Counted from the first letter of the stretch, positions 29,301-38,444 are shown. The stretch is 64,000 bases of DNA from an uncultured bacterium (GCA_943788935.1 CALSSE010000010.1:310001-374000); one strand, 5' to 3'. The notes: a model not told the origin generated them from the letters alone. Translations and numbers: made by a program.

Positions 29301-30495
29301 TGGGGTCACCATTGGGAATGATGAGCGCCCCAGAGATTGGAGCGCTGACTATTGGCTGGGGACAGAGGATTGCGCAGAGCAGCTCTATGACCAAGGTGGA
29401 ACATACATCTTCCTCGGAGGAATCGATCCTAATGTTAGACCTGACTTCGTCTATTATGGAGATACGAGTGGGTTAATCCCTGAGAAAATTACGGGAGGCT
29501 TTGATCTCAATGGGGATAGAATTGGAGATTTCGCCATTGGGATGATCCGCCGTGACCGACCTTGGGGTAATGATACAGGTGGAGTTGATGTCGTATTCGG
29601 GAGACCTCTCAGTGGAGAGCTGATTAATTGGCTTGGCCCCGAACCACAGCCTCTACAAGTGATCTGTAATGCCGATGAGCAATACTTTGGAGAAGCGGCG
29701 ACCGATCATTTTGGATGGTCCTTGACCGGGGTTAAAGACCTCAACGCTGATGGCTGTGATGAGCTCGCCATGGGCTCTCGACTTCATGATGGGCAGGGCT
29801 TGATCAACCAAGGCGCGGTCTTCTTAGTCTTTGGACACAATGAGCTGGGTTGTCTCAATCAAGCTGAGGGTCTGATCATCCAGAGTGGTGACGCCTATAG
29901 TCAATTTGGGTCGAGTGTAGCCGCCGGTGATATTGATGGAGACCGCCTCACAGATTTGGCGATCGGCGCGCCCTATGCCCTCTATGACTCCGGCCGATAT
30001 GGTGGAGCATGGCTGATCCCCGGATCGATGATCGCCGCCGCCCCAAGAGTCTCGGTCGATGAACTCTTTGGGCTCAATGGAACGCCTCATCGTCAAGATG
30101 AAGTAAGGCTGTGGTTTGAGCCGAGCGAAGCACAGTCGTGGTTCGCTCCAGGCACTCAAGATCGTAGTGAGGCAGGATGGGGGGTAGGCATCCTCACCAG
30201 ACCTTGGCCTCAAGCTGGAGCTTTGCTTTTAGGTGAACTCAGAGGCTCTCATCTTGGTATTTCCGATATCGCCGCCGTGCAAGTTTTTGAGCCTAGAAGA
30301 GGGAATACCGGAATCCAGCCAAGGCCGAGCTCAATAATGTGGGGTGAGACCCATCGTCCTTTCAGTCGTATGGGCGAGTCGATCTCCACTTCTCCATACA
30401 GCCCTCGAATCTTAATAGGCGCTAGAGAGGGAGGGGGCGTAGGTCTTGATCATGGTTCAGCCTACGTGCTCGACCTCTCAATGCTTTGGCCTTAA
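26305..30495 (+). CDS. FG-GAP repeat lipoprotein with Asp-Met stalk
   Basis: A 1396-aa predicted lipoprotein. The signal runs into lipobox LFGAC near residue 50. Residues ~105-150 form a stalk of acidic-Met units (TDM, AEDM, PEDM, SQDM, PEDM). A beta-rich region follows, then about twelve FG-GAP/integrin-alpha-type calcium loops from residue ~410 on, such as DLDGDGIKDLIIG, DINLDGHLDLIYG, DVNGDGWPDLIGG, DFNGDGFEDAVV and DIDGDRLTDLAIGAP. FG-GAP repeats form seven-bladed propellers, so one or two are likely. TTG at 26287 opens the frame, but ATG at 26305 has TGGAG 5 nt upstream. Only 9 bp separate it from the methyltransferase gene. Extracellular calcium-dependent binding is inferred. Confidence 0.82.
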   Translation: MSHQIVDNQQVNEPSPTLSITLIIKTWSSLRARQSYHPVFCLILLFGACSSETITQKVFVDHPLDEVPIGCEARRVDEETWEVICADESLAGEDSPQQMNTRDATVPTDMSAIADMTVAEDMMLTTDMIIPEDMITSQDMAAPEDMTVVTGPVECDPPVTLTAPTSSVLPLQLVSLQGAGGSGLYHFEITDNQSDALINAETGAYLSGIEEGQVDTITLSDTECLGEASVQLRVVNGLIVTPRTPQVERGDRLTIEVSEGSGNYEISVINSESGGQMVDATTYGVGAMLGLDVLEVHDLDTDERVAVALSVQGNADINIDQDLVSFPVGATIALNPEGGSGHYELIASPPLLTDGIQLSAQSSTSQIVEIRDRFTQRVTRIRVQAIESLQADIPPQNDHFVSTMMRAQHDLDGDGIKDLIIGQAQADVEALNGGGVFVFLSSDAPEDELYPLTPSQVFSGKGRRDELGQSFVVEDINLDGHLDLIYGARGADIGQVDTGAIFIHHGDESGRFSEEPSLRISSNQNDDGLGASVAVCDVNGDGWPDLIGGALLYENRRDDPIHWNEGALFVYLGDEGGLPRSPDQVIAGKAYTADGEAFGLVNHQIGRSLTAGDYNGDGLCDVVVSSVSWALQSRGIVYVFSGRSADELSWGGLESTPAVIIESDEPQDANGSLGRRLTTGDLNGDEIPDLVISHHQSDREDINTGAVHVFYGGGVLNWGEEAPMHLSPYAAEWNLFGQRHDQLGMDLAMIDYDGEGPNDLMVMSHYGDAPGGWDQGELRVFIGGISGLSAEPDLTLEGPSSAFQMFESATCLGDISGDGIVDWAAQSNRLGSPHFHFGAQYIILSDPPPSANPEGGEDGQNGTDEDAEAEMDLITARQVVMTPNIDDPEVLEPIETETTYSSFKLSLPTQPSGAQFGYGVSWIGDFNGDGFEDAVVTASHASYSGGEVNVGGIWMYYGQSNGQLSEGVQIERFPGFSSWDHIRGVSSVGDFNGDGFPDFGVTIGNDERPRDWSADYWLGTEDCAEQLYDQGGTYIFLGGIDPNVRPDFVYYGDTSGLIPEKITGGFDLNGDRIGDFAIGMIRRDRPWGNDTGGVDVVFGRPLSGELINWLGPEPQPLQVICNADEQYFGEAATDHFGWSLTGVKDLNADGCDELAMGSRLHDGQGLINQGAVFLVFGHNELGCLNQAEGLIIQSGDAYSQFGSSVAAGDIDGDRLTDLAIGAPYALYDSGRYGGAWLIPGSMIAAAPRVSVDELFGLNGTPHRQDEVRLWFEPSEAQSWFAPGTQDRSEAGWGVGILTRPWPQAGALLLGELRGSHLGISDIAAVQVFEPRRGNTGIQPRPSSIMWGETHRPFSRMGESISTSPYSPRILIGAREGGGVGLDHGSAYVLDLSMLWP

Positions 30496-30504
30496 GCTAT
30501 AAAG

Positions 30505-31815
30505 ATGAAACGATTTGGACTCCAATGGATCGGTAAGTCTTCGTCTACTAAGCTTGCCGAACGCTCTCCCCAATCTTCTCTACAGCTCTCAGCGAGCTCC
30601 AGAGTCCAAGACACTAAAGGAGAATTAGCGGATAACACTCATGAGTTGATCATCGGAGAGAATCTCGAGGCGCTTAAGGTCTTACGAGAGTCAGAGGTGA
30701 GGGTTGACGTTATTTACATTGATCCCCCTTATAACACGGGTAAAGACTTTTTATACTCGGATCACGCACAACCTGACCTCTCTGAGGCAGACTACAGCGA
30801 TTTAACCTCTAAAGAGCGTAGTCACTGCGCTTGGTTGAGTATGATGCGCTCGCGACTCTTAGTCTCTCATGATCTTTTAGAAGATCGAGGTAGCGTGTGG
30901 GTCAGCATTGATGATCATGAGCTCGCTCATCTCCTCCTGCTTATGAATGAGATCTTCGGCGAGGAGAACCATATCGCTACCCTCATCACCTCCCTTAACC
31001 CTAAAGGGCGACAGCTAGGGCGATTTGCGGTCAATCATGAATATCTCTTAGTGTTCGCCAAGAGTCTACCTCACTGTGATATGAAGTACGCGACTCAAGA
31101 GGCCGTTAACCCTAAAGATTTTCGACATCAAGACGACCAAGGGAGGTTTCGATATCTCCCGTTGAGGAACTCTAATAAACGCTTTAACCCTTCTACGCGT
31201 CCCACTCTCTATTATCCGCTTTATGTTCATCCAGATACTCGTGAGGTCTCCGCTGACCCACAGCCTGAGTGGATAGAGGTCTCTCCTGTCTTTGGGTCCG
31301 GTGAGCCGGCGGTGTGGCGCTGGTCCAAGCAGAAAGTGAGCGCGCTCGGACACACTTTAGAGGGGTCGGTGATTAATGGCAGATTAGGCGCTCGATGGGA
31401 TGTGCGCCAAAAGGACTATAACAGCGAAGAGCGAACCAAGAAACTGAAGACCGTGTGGCGGTCGGATGAGGTTGGCTCAACCGATGAAGCGGCTCGTGAA
31501 GTCAAAGAGCTTGGATTAGCGCTCTTTGAAACGCCCAAGCCGACTCGTCTCCTCAAACGCATTCTCGCTCTGACACCACCTAATGCTGTGGTCTTAGATT
31601 TTTTTGCTGGCTCTGGCACCACGGGTGAAGCGATAATTAATCAAAACCTCAGTGATGGCGGTGAGCGACGCTTTATCTTGATACAGAGCTCTAACCCTAT
31701 CGATGATGAGCGTTTCGCACACATTAGTGATATTACCCGAGAGCGGCTCGCCTTGGTCAGTCAACGATCACCGAAAGCAGCTCCCATCAGGATCTGGACG
31801 CTCAGCCCCCATTGA
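30505..31815 (+). CDS. DNA methyltransferase, beta class (type III Mod-like), orphan
   Basis: A 436-aa site-specific DNA methyltransferase. Catalytic motif IV DPPYNTG lies at 73-79 and the SAM motif I FFAGSGTTGEA at 366-376; this order defines the beta class, shared by type III Mod subunits and many N6-adenine enzymes. WVSIDDHELAHL matches the Mod pattern. It is shorter than classical Mod proteins, and no res helicase-nuclease or other restriction gene is present, so it appears to be a solitary methyltransferase. It starts 9 bp after the FG-GAP gene with a weak ribosome site, so coupling to that gene is possible. Its 3' end overlaps the convergent hydrolase by 14 bp. The target sequence is unknown. 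Confidence 0.88.
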   Translation: MKRFGLQWIGKSSSTKLAERSPQSSLQLSASSRVQDTKGELADNTHELIIGENLEALKVLRESEVRVDVIYIDPPYNTGKDFLYSDHAQPDLSEADYSDLTSKERSHCAWLSMMRSRLLVSHDLLEDRGSVWVSIDDHELAHLLLLMNEIFGEENHIATLITSLNPKGRQLGRFAVNHEYLLVFAKSLPHCDMKYATQEAVNPKDFRHQDDQGRFRYLPLRNSNKRFNPSTRPTLYYPLYVHPDTREVSADPQPEWIEVSPVFGSGEPAVWRWSKQKVSALGHTLEGSVINGRLGARWDVRQKDYNSEERTKKLKTVWRSDEVGSTDEAAREVKELGLALFETPKPTRLLKRILALTPPNAVVLDFFAGSGTTGEAIINQNLSDGGERRFILIQSSNPIDDERFAHISDITRERLALVSQRSPKAAPIRIWTLSPH

Positions 31816-32611
31816 TGATGTGCTCAACGATCACCTCATTCACCTGCTCAGCATAGAATATTGGGGCCAAATGCCCTCGCCCTTCAAAGGTGTGTACATG
31901 ACAGCTCGGCATCATCTGACATAGATGCTCAGAGACCGCCCTCGCCAGTGGAGGAGTGAGCGGGTCATACAATACTGAGACCTTGGCCTGGATAGTCTTC
32001 AAAGCATCCAGATTTATGGGGCTATTCAGCGCTGCATACACCTCACCGATGGTAGGCTCCATCATAGCGATGAGCTGCTCTCTTAGCCGTACCGGGAGAC
32101 GGCTCCACTCTCCAGCTCCAAGCCAAAAGTTGAGCAACTCTTCAGCGAATAGTGGATAACGTTCGATATTCGATCGATGTTCTTCGAGGTCTCCAAATTG
32201 AGCGCGAATCTCTGCTAAAGGTAAGACGTCACTCGATGAGTCACACTTTAAAATCCCAAAAGCGTTAGGTTCATATACAGAGAGCGTCTTGATCCGCTCG
32301 GGCACACGCGAGGCGATAAGGGCGGCGATAGAGCCACCGTGCGAGTGACCCACCAAGTGAAAAGGTCTGTGTTCTGCTTTAAGCGAGTCTATAATCGGCT
32401 GCGCTTGGTCAGCGAAGGTCATCGCTTGGTCAGCGTTCCAACGCGGAGAGCGACCGTAACCAAACTGATTAAAAGCGATGATTCGATAGTCACCTCGGAG
32501 CCGATCGATCAAGGACCTCCATTGTCCGCTATGAGACGCTGCGCCATGAAGAAGAACTACCGTCTCCCAAGAGGCTTCAACCTCCTCTGCGTACTCTAAT
32601 CGTTCAAGCAA
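31802..32611 (-). CDS. Alpha/beta hydrolase
   Basis: A 269-aa alpha/beta-hydrolase-fold protein without a signal peptide. The oxyanion region is LLHGAASHSGQW. The nucleophile elbow is GHSHGGS (Ser near residue 95), and the acid is probably the Asp of VLYDPLTPP. The catalytic His is in FEGRGHLAP. The start is TTG at 32611, with GAGAGGG about 7 nt upstream and no nearby alternative. It could be an esterase, C-C hydrolase or similar; the substrate is unknown. It is tail-to-tail with the methyltransferase gene, overlapping by 14 bp. Confidence 0.88.
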   Translation of the reverse strand: MLERLEYAEEVEASWETVVLLHGAASHSGQWRSLIDRLRGDYRIIAFNQFGYGRSPRWNADQAMTFADQAQPIIDSLKAEHRPFHLVGHSHGGSIAALIASRVPERIKTLSVYEPNAFGILKCDSSSDVLPLAEIRAQFGDLEEHRSNIERYPLFAEELLNFWLGAGEWSRLPVRLREQLIAMMEPTIGEVYAALNSPINLDALKTIQAKVSVLYDPLTPPLARAVSEHLCQMMPSCHVHTFEGRGHLAPIFYAEQVNEVIVEHIINGG

Positions 32612-32660
32612 GATAGACCCTCTCTAGAGCTAGGCAGTAAGCCCTAAAACGTGAAACCGC

Positions 32661-34157
32661 TCAAAGCCTCAGTCGCCAGTGAGCCCCATCGGCGGTATCC
32701 ATAACGACAATCCCCATTTGATCGAGTTGACCTCTTAGCTCATCGGAGCGCTCCCACTCCTTAGCGGCCCGAGCATTAGCTCGCTGATCGATCAGAGACT
32801 CGATATGCTCAGCGCTGAGACCCATCGCGCTGAGGCGCTTCTCTTTGACCTCAGCTTGAAAGGCCTCCCCTGAGTTACCGAGGAGATTGAGCGCGGCGCT
32901 GAAATGAGCGAGAGCATTCAGGGCCATCTCCGCTAATGGACCACCTCGCTTTTTCGCTTTTTTGTGGGCCGAGAAGCGGTTGATCGCTCGCGCGAGCTCA
33001 AAGGCGAGCGCTAAAGCATTCGCGGTATTGAAGTCATCATCTAAGCAGGCGTAGAGCTTGTCACTGAACTGTTGAGAGAGCTCATAAACGGTTTGAGCAT
33101 CGCCTCCAAGGCTCTGGGCAACCTGCGCACCTGACTCCTGCCCCTTCATCTGAGAAGCGACCTCTTTAGCCTCATAGAGACGAGCGAGCATCGCCAATGA
33201 CTCGATCAGCGCTTGATCGGACCAGGGTAGAGCAGTGCGATAGTGGTGTTGTAACAGATAAAGTCTAATCGCCTCGGCAGGGAACTGATCTAGGGCTTCA
33301 TGAATATTGATCACATTGCCGAGAGACTTACCCATCTTCTGACCACCCTTCATGGTGAGCAGGCCATTGTGCATCCAATATCGAGCGAAAGGCTTACAGG
33401 TCGCCGCTTCGCTCTGAGCGATCTCATTCTCATGGTGAGGGAATACTAAGTCGAGTCCCCCGCCGTGGATATCGATCTCTTCTCCGAGATGCTCACAGGC
33501 CATCGCCGAGCATTCTATGTGCCAGCCTGGTCGACCCTCCCCCCATGGAGTCGCCCAAGTGGGCTCATTGGGTTTAGCTGCTTTCCATAAAGCAAAATCT
33601 GCGGGGTGTCGCTTACCTGACTCTTCATCGGCAGAGAGAGCCTCATCTACCCTCTGCCTACTCAGCTTGCCATAGTCATCAAAGCTCTTCACCGAGAACC
33701 ACACTGAGCCATCACTCACATAGGCATTGCCGCGACTGATCAGTTTACCGATCATCTCAATAATCGCTGGCATAGAGGTAGACACCCTCGGCTCGAGCTC
33801 CGGCCGAGAGAGTCCAAGAGCGTCTGTATCACGATGAAAAGATTTGATAAACCGCTCAGCGAGTGCCATAGGGGGCTCATTGTTTTCTCCTGCGCGTTTG
33901 ATGATTTTATCATCGACATCAGTAAAGTTGCGAACGAAGGTCACCTCCCACCCTCGATGTCGTAAATAACGTGCGAAAGCGTCAAAAACAACCATCGCTC
34001 GACCGTGACCAATATGGATATGGTCATAGACGGTCATTCCACACACATAGAGCTTCACCTCCCCTTCGTTGAGAGGGACAAATGGCTCAACCGCTTTGCT
34101 CAGTGTGTTATATATATTAAATGGCGCAGGGTGTTTAGGTGCGTGTTGACTCTCCAT
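32661..34157 (-). CDS. cysS: Cysteinyl-tRNA synthetase
   Basis: A 498-aa class I aminoacyl-tRNA synthetase that charges tRNA-Cys in the cytosol. It shows the zinc-ligand region [10 protein letters not shown] (C39) and the HIGH motif HIGH at 48-51. It also has [17 protein letters not shown], the substrate region [17 protein letters not shown] and the KMSKS loop as KMGKSLGN (274-278). The Gly in place of Ser is a minor variation. The length is normal. The ATG has GAGAGGA upstream. A hexanucleotide repeat lies about 60 bp upstream in its leader. Housekeeping gene. Confidence 0.97.
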   Translation of the reverse strand: MESQHAPKHPAPFNIYNTLSKAVEPFVPLNEGEVKLYVCGMTVYDHIHIGHGRAMVVFDAFARYLRHRGWEVTFVRNFTDVDDKIIKRAGENNEPPMALAERFIKSFHRDTDALGLSRPELEPRVSTSMPAIIEMIGKLISRGNAYVSDGSVWFSVKSFDDYGKLSRQRVDEALSADEESGKRHPADFALWKAAKPNEPTWATPWGEGRPGWHIECSAMACEHLGEEIDIHGGGLDLVFPHHENEIAQSEAATCKPFARYWMHNGLLTMKGGQKMGKSLGNVINIHEALDQFPAEAIRLYLLQHHYRTALPWSDQALIESLAMLARLYEAKEVASQMKGQESGAQVAQSLGGDAQTVYELSQQFSDKLYACLDDDFNTANALALAFELARAINRFSAHKKAKKRGGPLAEMALNALAHFSAALNLLGNSGEAFQAEVKEKRLSAMGLSAEHIESLIDQRANARAAKEWERSDELRGQLDQMGIVVMDTADGAHWRLRL

Positions 34158-34214
34158 TTGATCCTCTCTACATCATCATGGGCCGCAGAGCCGATCGCTC
34201 TGTCTTTGTTTCTG

Positions 34215-34250
34215 TCTCTGTCTCTGTCTCTGTCTCTGTCTCTGTCTCTG
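34215..34250. repeat. Hexanucleotide repeat (tctctg) x6 upstream of cysS
   Basis: Six perfect copies with degenerate copies on both sides (about 34197-34256), 58 bp before the cysS start. On the cysS strand the unit reads cagaga. Confidence 0.85.
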
Positions 34251-34398
34251 TTTTTGTCATTTAATAGGGCATGTATCATATTTATGTAAGTGAGATCTCA
34301 ATAACTCAAGCAGAGTGTCATTTAAAGAAATAAACAAATGGATGGCCTCTCGCTGAGATCAAACCTCATTCTTCTTCGTGTAGGGGAGGGTATCTATC

Positions 34399-36315
34399 GT
34401 GAATGAGAGAAACCGCTCAAAAGAGCGTTCAGAAAAGCTCTCGGTAAGTAGAGAGAGTTTCACTTTATACTTGAGTGCCAAATCACTGCGCGGAGACCTA
34501 AGTCTTGGAGAGCTTAGTCCTTATGAGCTTCAGAGTCTTCTCAGACCTTCCTCTCTGAAACTTTATGAGGTGAAGCGTCAAGTCGAGCAGCGAGATCTAC
34601 CACTGAACGATCTCAGCGGTCGCCGTTATGTTCTACAAGGACGTTATCATCGAAGTCATCGTGAGATTCATCTCCTTATGAAAGGACTTGGACTCATTAA
34701 AGTTAGCTCACACATGGCTCTCTCCGCAGATGACTTACTTTTCATAGGGCTAGGTGCGAGCGATGAGTCTCTCGATCAAGAGTCTCGCTCTGCTCTTCCG
34801 TCTGCTTGGCGGGTAGATCATCAAGAGACCGAGCGAATATTGTTCCATTTAGAGGCCCTACAGGAGACAGCAGACACCCTCTTCGAACGTCACTTTCAAT
34901 GGCTCATTGATGCTTATCAACGCATGCCCCTGCGACCACTCAAGCTCACTCCCTGTCTGCCACTAGCGAGTGAGAATAACCACTCCTCTCTCGACTTTGA
35001 TGTTCGGGTAAAGATTACGGTATTAACAGCGAGAGAGAACCGAGCCGAGAAGGCTGTGACTCGAGTATTTAAAGACCCTCAACAACGATATGAGATGAGG
35101 TGGTCACCTTGCTTTAGTAGCTGGTCACAGCTGGTGCTGGTTTTATGGCGTGGCAGCGATCAAAATACGTCGACTCCCTTTCAACTCGACGCAGATGACC
35201 TCTACCCCATCTTAGCCGATAATCTCTATCGTGCTCATCCGGTGAGTTTCTTACTTATCACTCCGCTTCGTAAGAAGAGTCGCGTCCGATCGAAACGATA
35301 TGCAGAGCAGATGAGGCGGTGGGTACAGCTAACCGGTCGAGCGCTAGATTGGCTTGAGCTACCCCGAGAGGAGTTTAACCGTTTAGAGCAGCAACGACCC
35401 CCTCACGAGCACACATTGGAGCAGGTTTTATCGATTAGCAGTGCGCTAGATGACCCTCCTCATGAGGCTGCGAGCCTTGAACTTCGCCCTTGTCAGCAAA
35501 GGAGGCTACCTTTAAACGCGCTCCCCATTAGCGCTGAATTGCTCCCTTGGCTCGGCTTGATCCCTCGAGAGGCCGTTAAGGCAACCTCTGTAGAGATTGA
35601 CGAGCTATGGTGGCTCGCTCAACCTCTCTGTCCAACGATGCTCGCTGACCTTTTCGGCATAGACCTCACCCCCCTCATGAGTGCGCTCAATGAATATGCT
35701 GAGTTAGACCACTCTACTTCTCAAGACCATCACCCACTCTTACTCACTGAGCAGCAAGCGATCATCCTCTGTGATCTTATAAATGTCAGCTTAGGCCTTA
35801 CCCCTGTTTATCTCACCAACGGCTCTCTTGACGCTCTGATTCAGGGCGATTTCACATCACCTCTTCACCTCAAGAGAAGCCAGCGAGGCGTCCCCGCTTT
35901 TCGACTTCCTTCTCTTATCGAGCGTGAGTCACTCTGTCGATCCACGTGGAATGAAGAGGTCCTAACGATTTCCGCTCAAGAGACACTCTCCTCAGGAAAG
36001 AGGTCTAGAGGATGGAGCGCTCAGCCGTGGGGGATCGAAGTGTGGAGAGATCTATCAGAGTGGACACACGATGACCCTTATCATTGGGGGATCTCAGCGG
36101 AGAAGGGGCTTAAACAGAGCGCGTTACAACAGAGCGCGTTACAACAGAGTTCACTCAGCGACCCCTATTGGGCGAGTATCCTCGCGCCGCATCAGAGTCT
36201 AGAACTCTCTGAAATAAAGCTCTACACATGGAGTAGAGACCTTGATCGACAAGCTCGAGATGCTGTTCGTCGAGGGTCACGCAGAGCCGCGTTACGTCTC
36301 TTATACGCTCCATGA
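34399..36315 (+). CDS. Hypothetical protein, 638 aa
   Basis: I do not recognise this protein. It is soluble, without a signal peptide or membrane helix. The first ~110 residues contain basic-polar stretches (RNRSKERSEK, then YELQSLLRPSSLKLYEVKRQ). The middle has beta-rich hydrophobic strands (WSQLVLVLWRGSD, HPVSFLLITPLRKK), and a short QSALQ repeat near residue 575 is encoded by a 15-bp duplication. The start is GTG, supported by GGGGAGGG 8 nt upstream; the nearest ATG is out of frame. It has a convergent neighbour downstream and a divergent one (cysS) upstream, so no operon partner gives a clue. Confidence 0.65.
   Translation: MNERNRSKERSEKLSVSRESFTLYLSAKSLRGDLSLGELSPYELQSLLRPSSLKLYEVKRQVEQRDLPLNDLSGRRYVLQGRYHRSHREIHLLMKGLGLIKVSSHMALSADDLLFIGLGASDESLDQESRSALPSAWRVDHQETERILFHLEALQETADTLFERHFQWLIDAYQRMPLRPLKLTPCLPLASENNHSSLDFDVRVKITVLTARENRAEKAVTRVFKDPQQRYEMRWSPCFSSWSQLVLVLWRGSDQNTSTPFQLDADDLYPILADNLYRAHPVSFLLITPLRKKSRVRSKRYAEQMRRWVQLTGRALDWLELPREEFNRLEQQRPPHEHTLEQVLSISSALDDPPHEAASLELRPCQQRRLPLNALPISAELLPWLGLIPREAVKATSVEIDELWWLAQPLCPTMLADLFGIDLTPLMSALNEYAELDHSTSQDHHPLLLTEQQAIILCDLINVSLGLTPVYLTNGSLDALIQGDFTSPLHLKRSQRGVPAFRLPSLIERESLCRSTWNEEVLTISAQETLSSGKRSRGWSAQPWGIEVWRDLSEWTHDDPYHWGISAEKGLKQSALQQSALQQSSLSDPYWASILAPHQSLELSEIKLYTWSRDLDRQARDAVRRGSRRAALRLLYAP
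36114..36143 (+). repeat. 15-bp direct duplication in coding sequence
   Basis: cagagcgcgttacaa occurs twice in tandem and encodes QSALQ twice near the C-terminus of the 638-aa protein. The duplication preserves the frame. Confidence 0.75.
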
Positions 36316-36342
36316 GTAGGATACACACTCTTTAAACGATGA

Positions 36343-37926
36343 CTAAGGTGCGCCAGGCAGGCTCCCACAAGGGATCCCATCACCATCACCGTCAAGGTTG
36401 GCGATATCCCCGTATTCATCATAGTACTGTATAAACCATTCATATGCTTGATCATAGTTGTCAAAATCCCCGCAATTGACGACATCTCCCGGATGATCTG
36501 GTTCACTAAAGAGAGTCTCGTCAACCTCTGGTGCATCGGTGATAGGGGGTCTACCTTGCGGACAAGTGTCGAGCATATCTAAGAGAGCGAGCCACTCTTG
36601 AGGCGTAGCGCTAAGCCCCCAACGTGCCTTAATCTGGATCCAATAATAGGCGTAATCGCAATGGTAGGCCTCATTGGGAGGACGCCAGTCTTCAGGACCA
36701 CGAGCCCCTTTTGATCGATTCGCTGACGCTTGTACTGCGATCAAGTGATGGGGGTCGCTCAAGTCATTAGCGTACGCTCGGCGCTGATCTCTTGTCCATG
36801 CCCAACCCCCTGATTTATGAGCATTGGAGAGCGGGACAAAGTGGTCAACATCTAGCTCACCCGCGACGCTAAAGGTGAGCGCTGTATAGGGATCATCCCA
36901 AGACCCACCGCTTATCAAGCACTCGTTACCTGCCGATGTACTGACCTCGATGAGACTCTCAGCGGCGAGGACCTCATGGCGAGTATTTAAACAGTCGCCG
37001 TCAACATCTACCCAATGAGGCCAATCATCTCGATCATAGGCCGGCAAATTTGGGTCGATCTCCACAATGTTAAGCCCGGGGAGGCTGTTGCCTACAACCT
37101 CCTCCTCTCCGCTCTCCACAGCGCAGATTCCACCAACTCGTAGGGGATCTTCAGAAGGGGTGTCTACCCTCACTAATCTTAGGCCAATAGAGTAACTTGA
37201 ACGATTGGGGGAGGCAAAGTTTCGGCTTGAGGCTCGCAACCATGAGGTCTCACAGCCGTTACTGCCTCCCCTAATCACCTTGTATGTACCCTGTTGAGGA
37301 GAGCAAGCGCCGATCTCGGGAGAGCGATGCGCTTGGTACCAATCTTCAGTCCACTCATATACATTTCCATAGAGATCGTAGATGCCCCAACTCGTTGATG
37401 CTTTCAATCCTCTCAGCTGAGGTATGATGACCTCCCCCCGATGAGCATAGTCTTCGAGAGCTAGCAGATCATCGCCAAAGGCCCAAGCGCTGTTGGCTCC
37501 CCCCTTTGATACATACTCCCACTCAGCTTCTGTGGGGAGTCTGTAGTATTGATCTCCCGCTTGTTCATTGAGCTGATCGATAAACGCTCTCGCTTGAAAC
37601 CAAGTCATATTCTCTACGGGAGCGGAGAGCTCTGGACCGAGCCTACGATAAGTGCTCGGATTGTTCCCCATTATCGCGATCCACTCGCCCTGGGAAACCT
37701 CGTATTTACCCATCCAAAAGACGTGGTTCATATTGATCTCTATCGGGGACTCATTAGCCAAACGGCCCAGCTGCTCCGAGGGAGAACCAAAGCTGAATAT
37801 ACCACTCTCGATCCTCACAAAGGTCATCCCATCAAAGACTCGCTCGATCACCTGCCCCGACGCTAAACCACAGAGAAGTGAGCTCATCATGACCAGCGAG
37901 GAACTGACCAAGGTCCAATATTTCAT
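36343..37926 (-). CDS. Secreted fusion: formylglycine-enzyme-like domain + HNH nuclease + Excalibur
   Basis: A 527-aa exported protein. Signal peptide at 1-24 (MKYWTLVSSS... CGLASG). Residues ~28-254 form a formylglycine-generating-enzyme/SUMF1-like domain: GMTFVRIESG, YEVSQGEW, RLPTEAEWEYVSKGG, GIYDLYGNVYEWTEDW, IRGGS, GLRLVR. Residues ~300-425 are an HNH nuclease of the DUF1524/GmrSD-C type: DVDHFVPLSNAHKSGGW (D361, H362), DPHHLIAV, N402. Residues ~483-520 form an Excalibur calcium-binding domain (NCGDFDNY, LDGDGDGIPCG). The frame opens at 38013, but that adds 29 charged residues before the signal, so I use the ATG at 37926. A secreted or surface calcium-dependent DNase is inferred; the three-part fusion is unusual. 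Confidence 0.82.
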   Translation of the reverse strand: MKYWTLVSSSLVMMSSLLCGLASGQVIERVFDGMTFVRIESGIFSFGSPSEQLGRLANESPIEINMNHVFWMGKYEVSQGEWIAIMGNNPSTYRRLGPELSAPVENMTWFQARAFIDQLNEQAGDQYYRLPTEAEWEYVSKGGANSAWAFGDDLLALEDYAHRGEVIIPQLRGLKASTSWGIYDLYGNVYEWTEDWYQAHRSPEIGACSPQQGTYKVIRGGSNGCETSWLRASSRNFASPNRSSYSIGLRLVRVDTPSEDPLRVGGICAVESGEEEVVGNSLPGLNIVEIDPNLPAYDRDDWPHWVDVDGDCLNTRHEVLAAESLIEVSTSAGNECLISGGSWDDPYTALTFSVAGELDVDHFVPLSNAHKSGGWAWTRDQRRAYANDLSDPHHLIAVQASANRSKGARGPEDWRPPNEAYHCDYAYYWIQIKARWGLSATPQEWLALLDMLDTCPQGRPPITDAPEVDETLFSEPDHPGDVVNCGDFDNYDQAYEWFIQYYDEYGDIANLDGDGDGIPCGSLPGAP

Positions 37927-37928
37927 AA

Positions 37929-37959
37929 CTTCCCGTTCTTCAAATTCTTCCCGTTCTTC
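37929..37959. repeat. 18-bp period repeat at gene start
   Basis: cttcccgttcttc occurs at 37929-37941 and 37947-37959, just upstream of the preferred start codon of the nuclease fusion gene. Confidence 0.6.
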
Positions 37960-38072
37960 CCTCTTTGATTCATCGTTGATATTGTGCCGACGATGAAATT
38001 CTAGTCGTATCATGATCTCCGTCTTGGCTCAACCAAGCTCCTTTTCACTCAAATGCTTCTTATTGATATTTA

Positions 38073-38444
38073 TTAGACGACCCGCTCTGACCACTCTCCC
38101 ATGGCTTGGGCATCTTGAGTCTTACAGTCGATAAGCTGTATTTGACCATTAATGACCTCATAGATCGCTTCTTGCCTAAAGATATTAGCAATAGTGATGG
38201 CTTCCTCAAGCGAGAGCGGAACACCCCATCCTGGCTCTCGATGAGTATTCTCATGGTTTCGTCCCGTCACCCGAACCGGATCGTGCCCTCGCTGGGTTAG
38301 AACCGATTTCAGCGTCGCGTCTTGGTGTACATTCCTAGACATTGGCGCGCTCATCCCCTTGGGATTATAAGCAGTGATAATGACAAAGTGATTGGGGAGC
38401 GCCTCCTCAACCTCAAAAATCGTCTCAAGATAGGCAGGGTTCAC
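38073..38444 (-). CDS. DUF3293 domain protein
   Basis: A 123-aa cytosolic protein matching DUF3293. It shows the family opening FVIITAYNPKG (about 20-30), then MSRNVHQDATLKSVL, a central RNHENTHREPGWGVPLS and helix-rich C-terminal EEAITIANIFRQEAIYEV, ending GEWSERVV. The function of the family is unknown. It begins at GTG with GGAG about 10 nt upstream. It lies 59 bp upstream of the longest open frame of the nuclease fusion, in the same direction, so they might share a transcript. Confidence 0.78.
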   Translation of the reverse strand: MNPAYLETIFEVEEALPNHFVIITAYNPKGMSAPMSRNVHQDATLKSVLTQRGHDPVRVTGRNHENTHREPGWGVPLSLEEAITIANIFRQEAIYEVINGQIQLIDCKTQDAQAMGEWSERVV

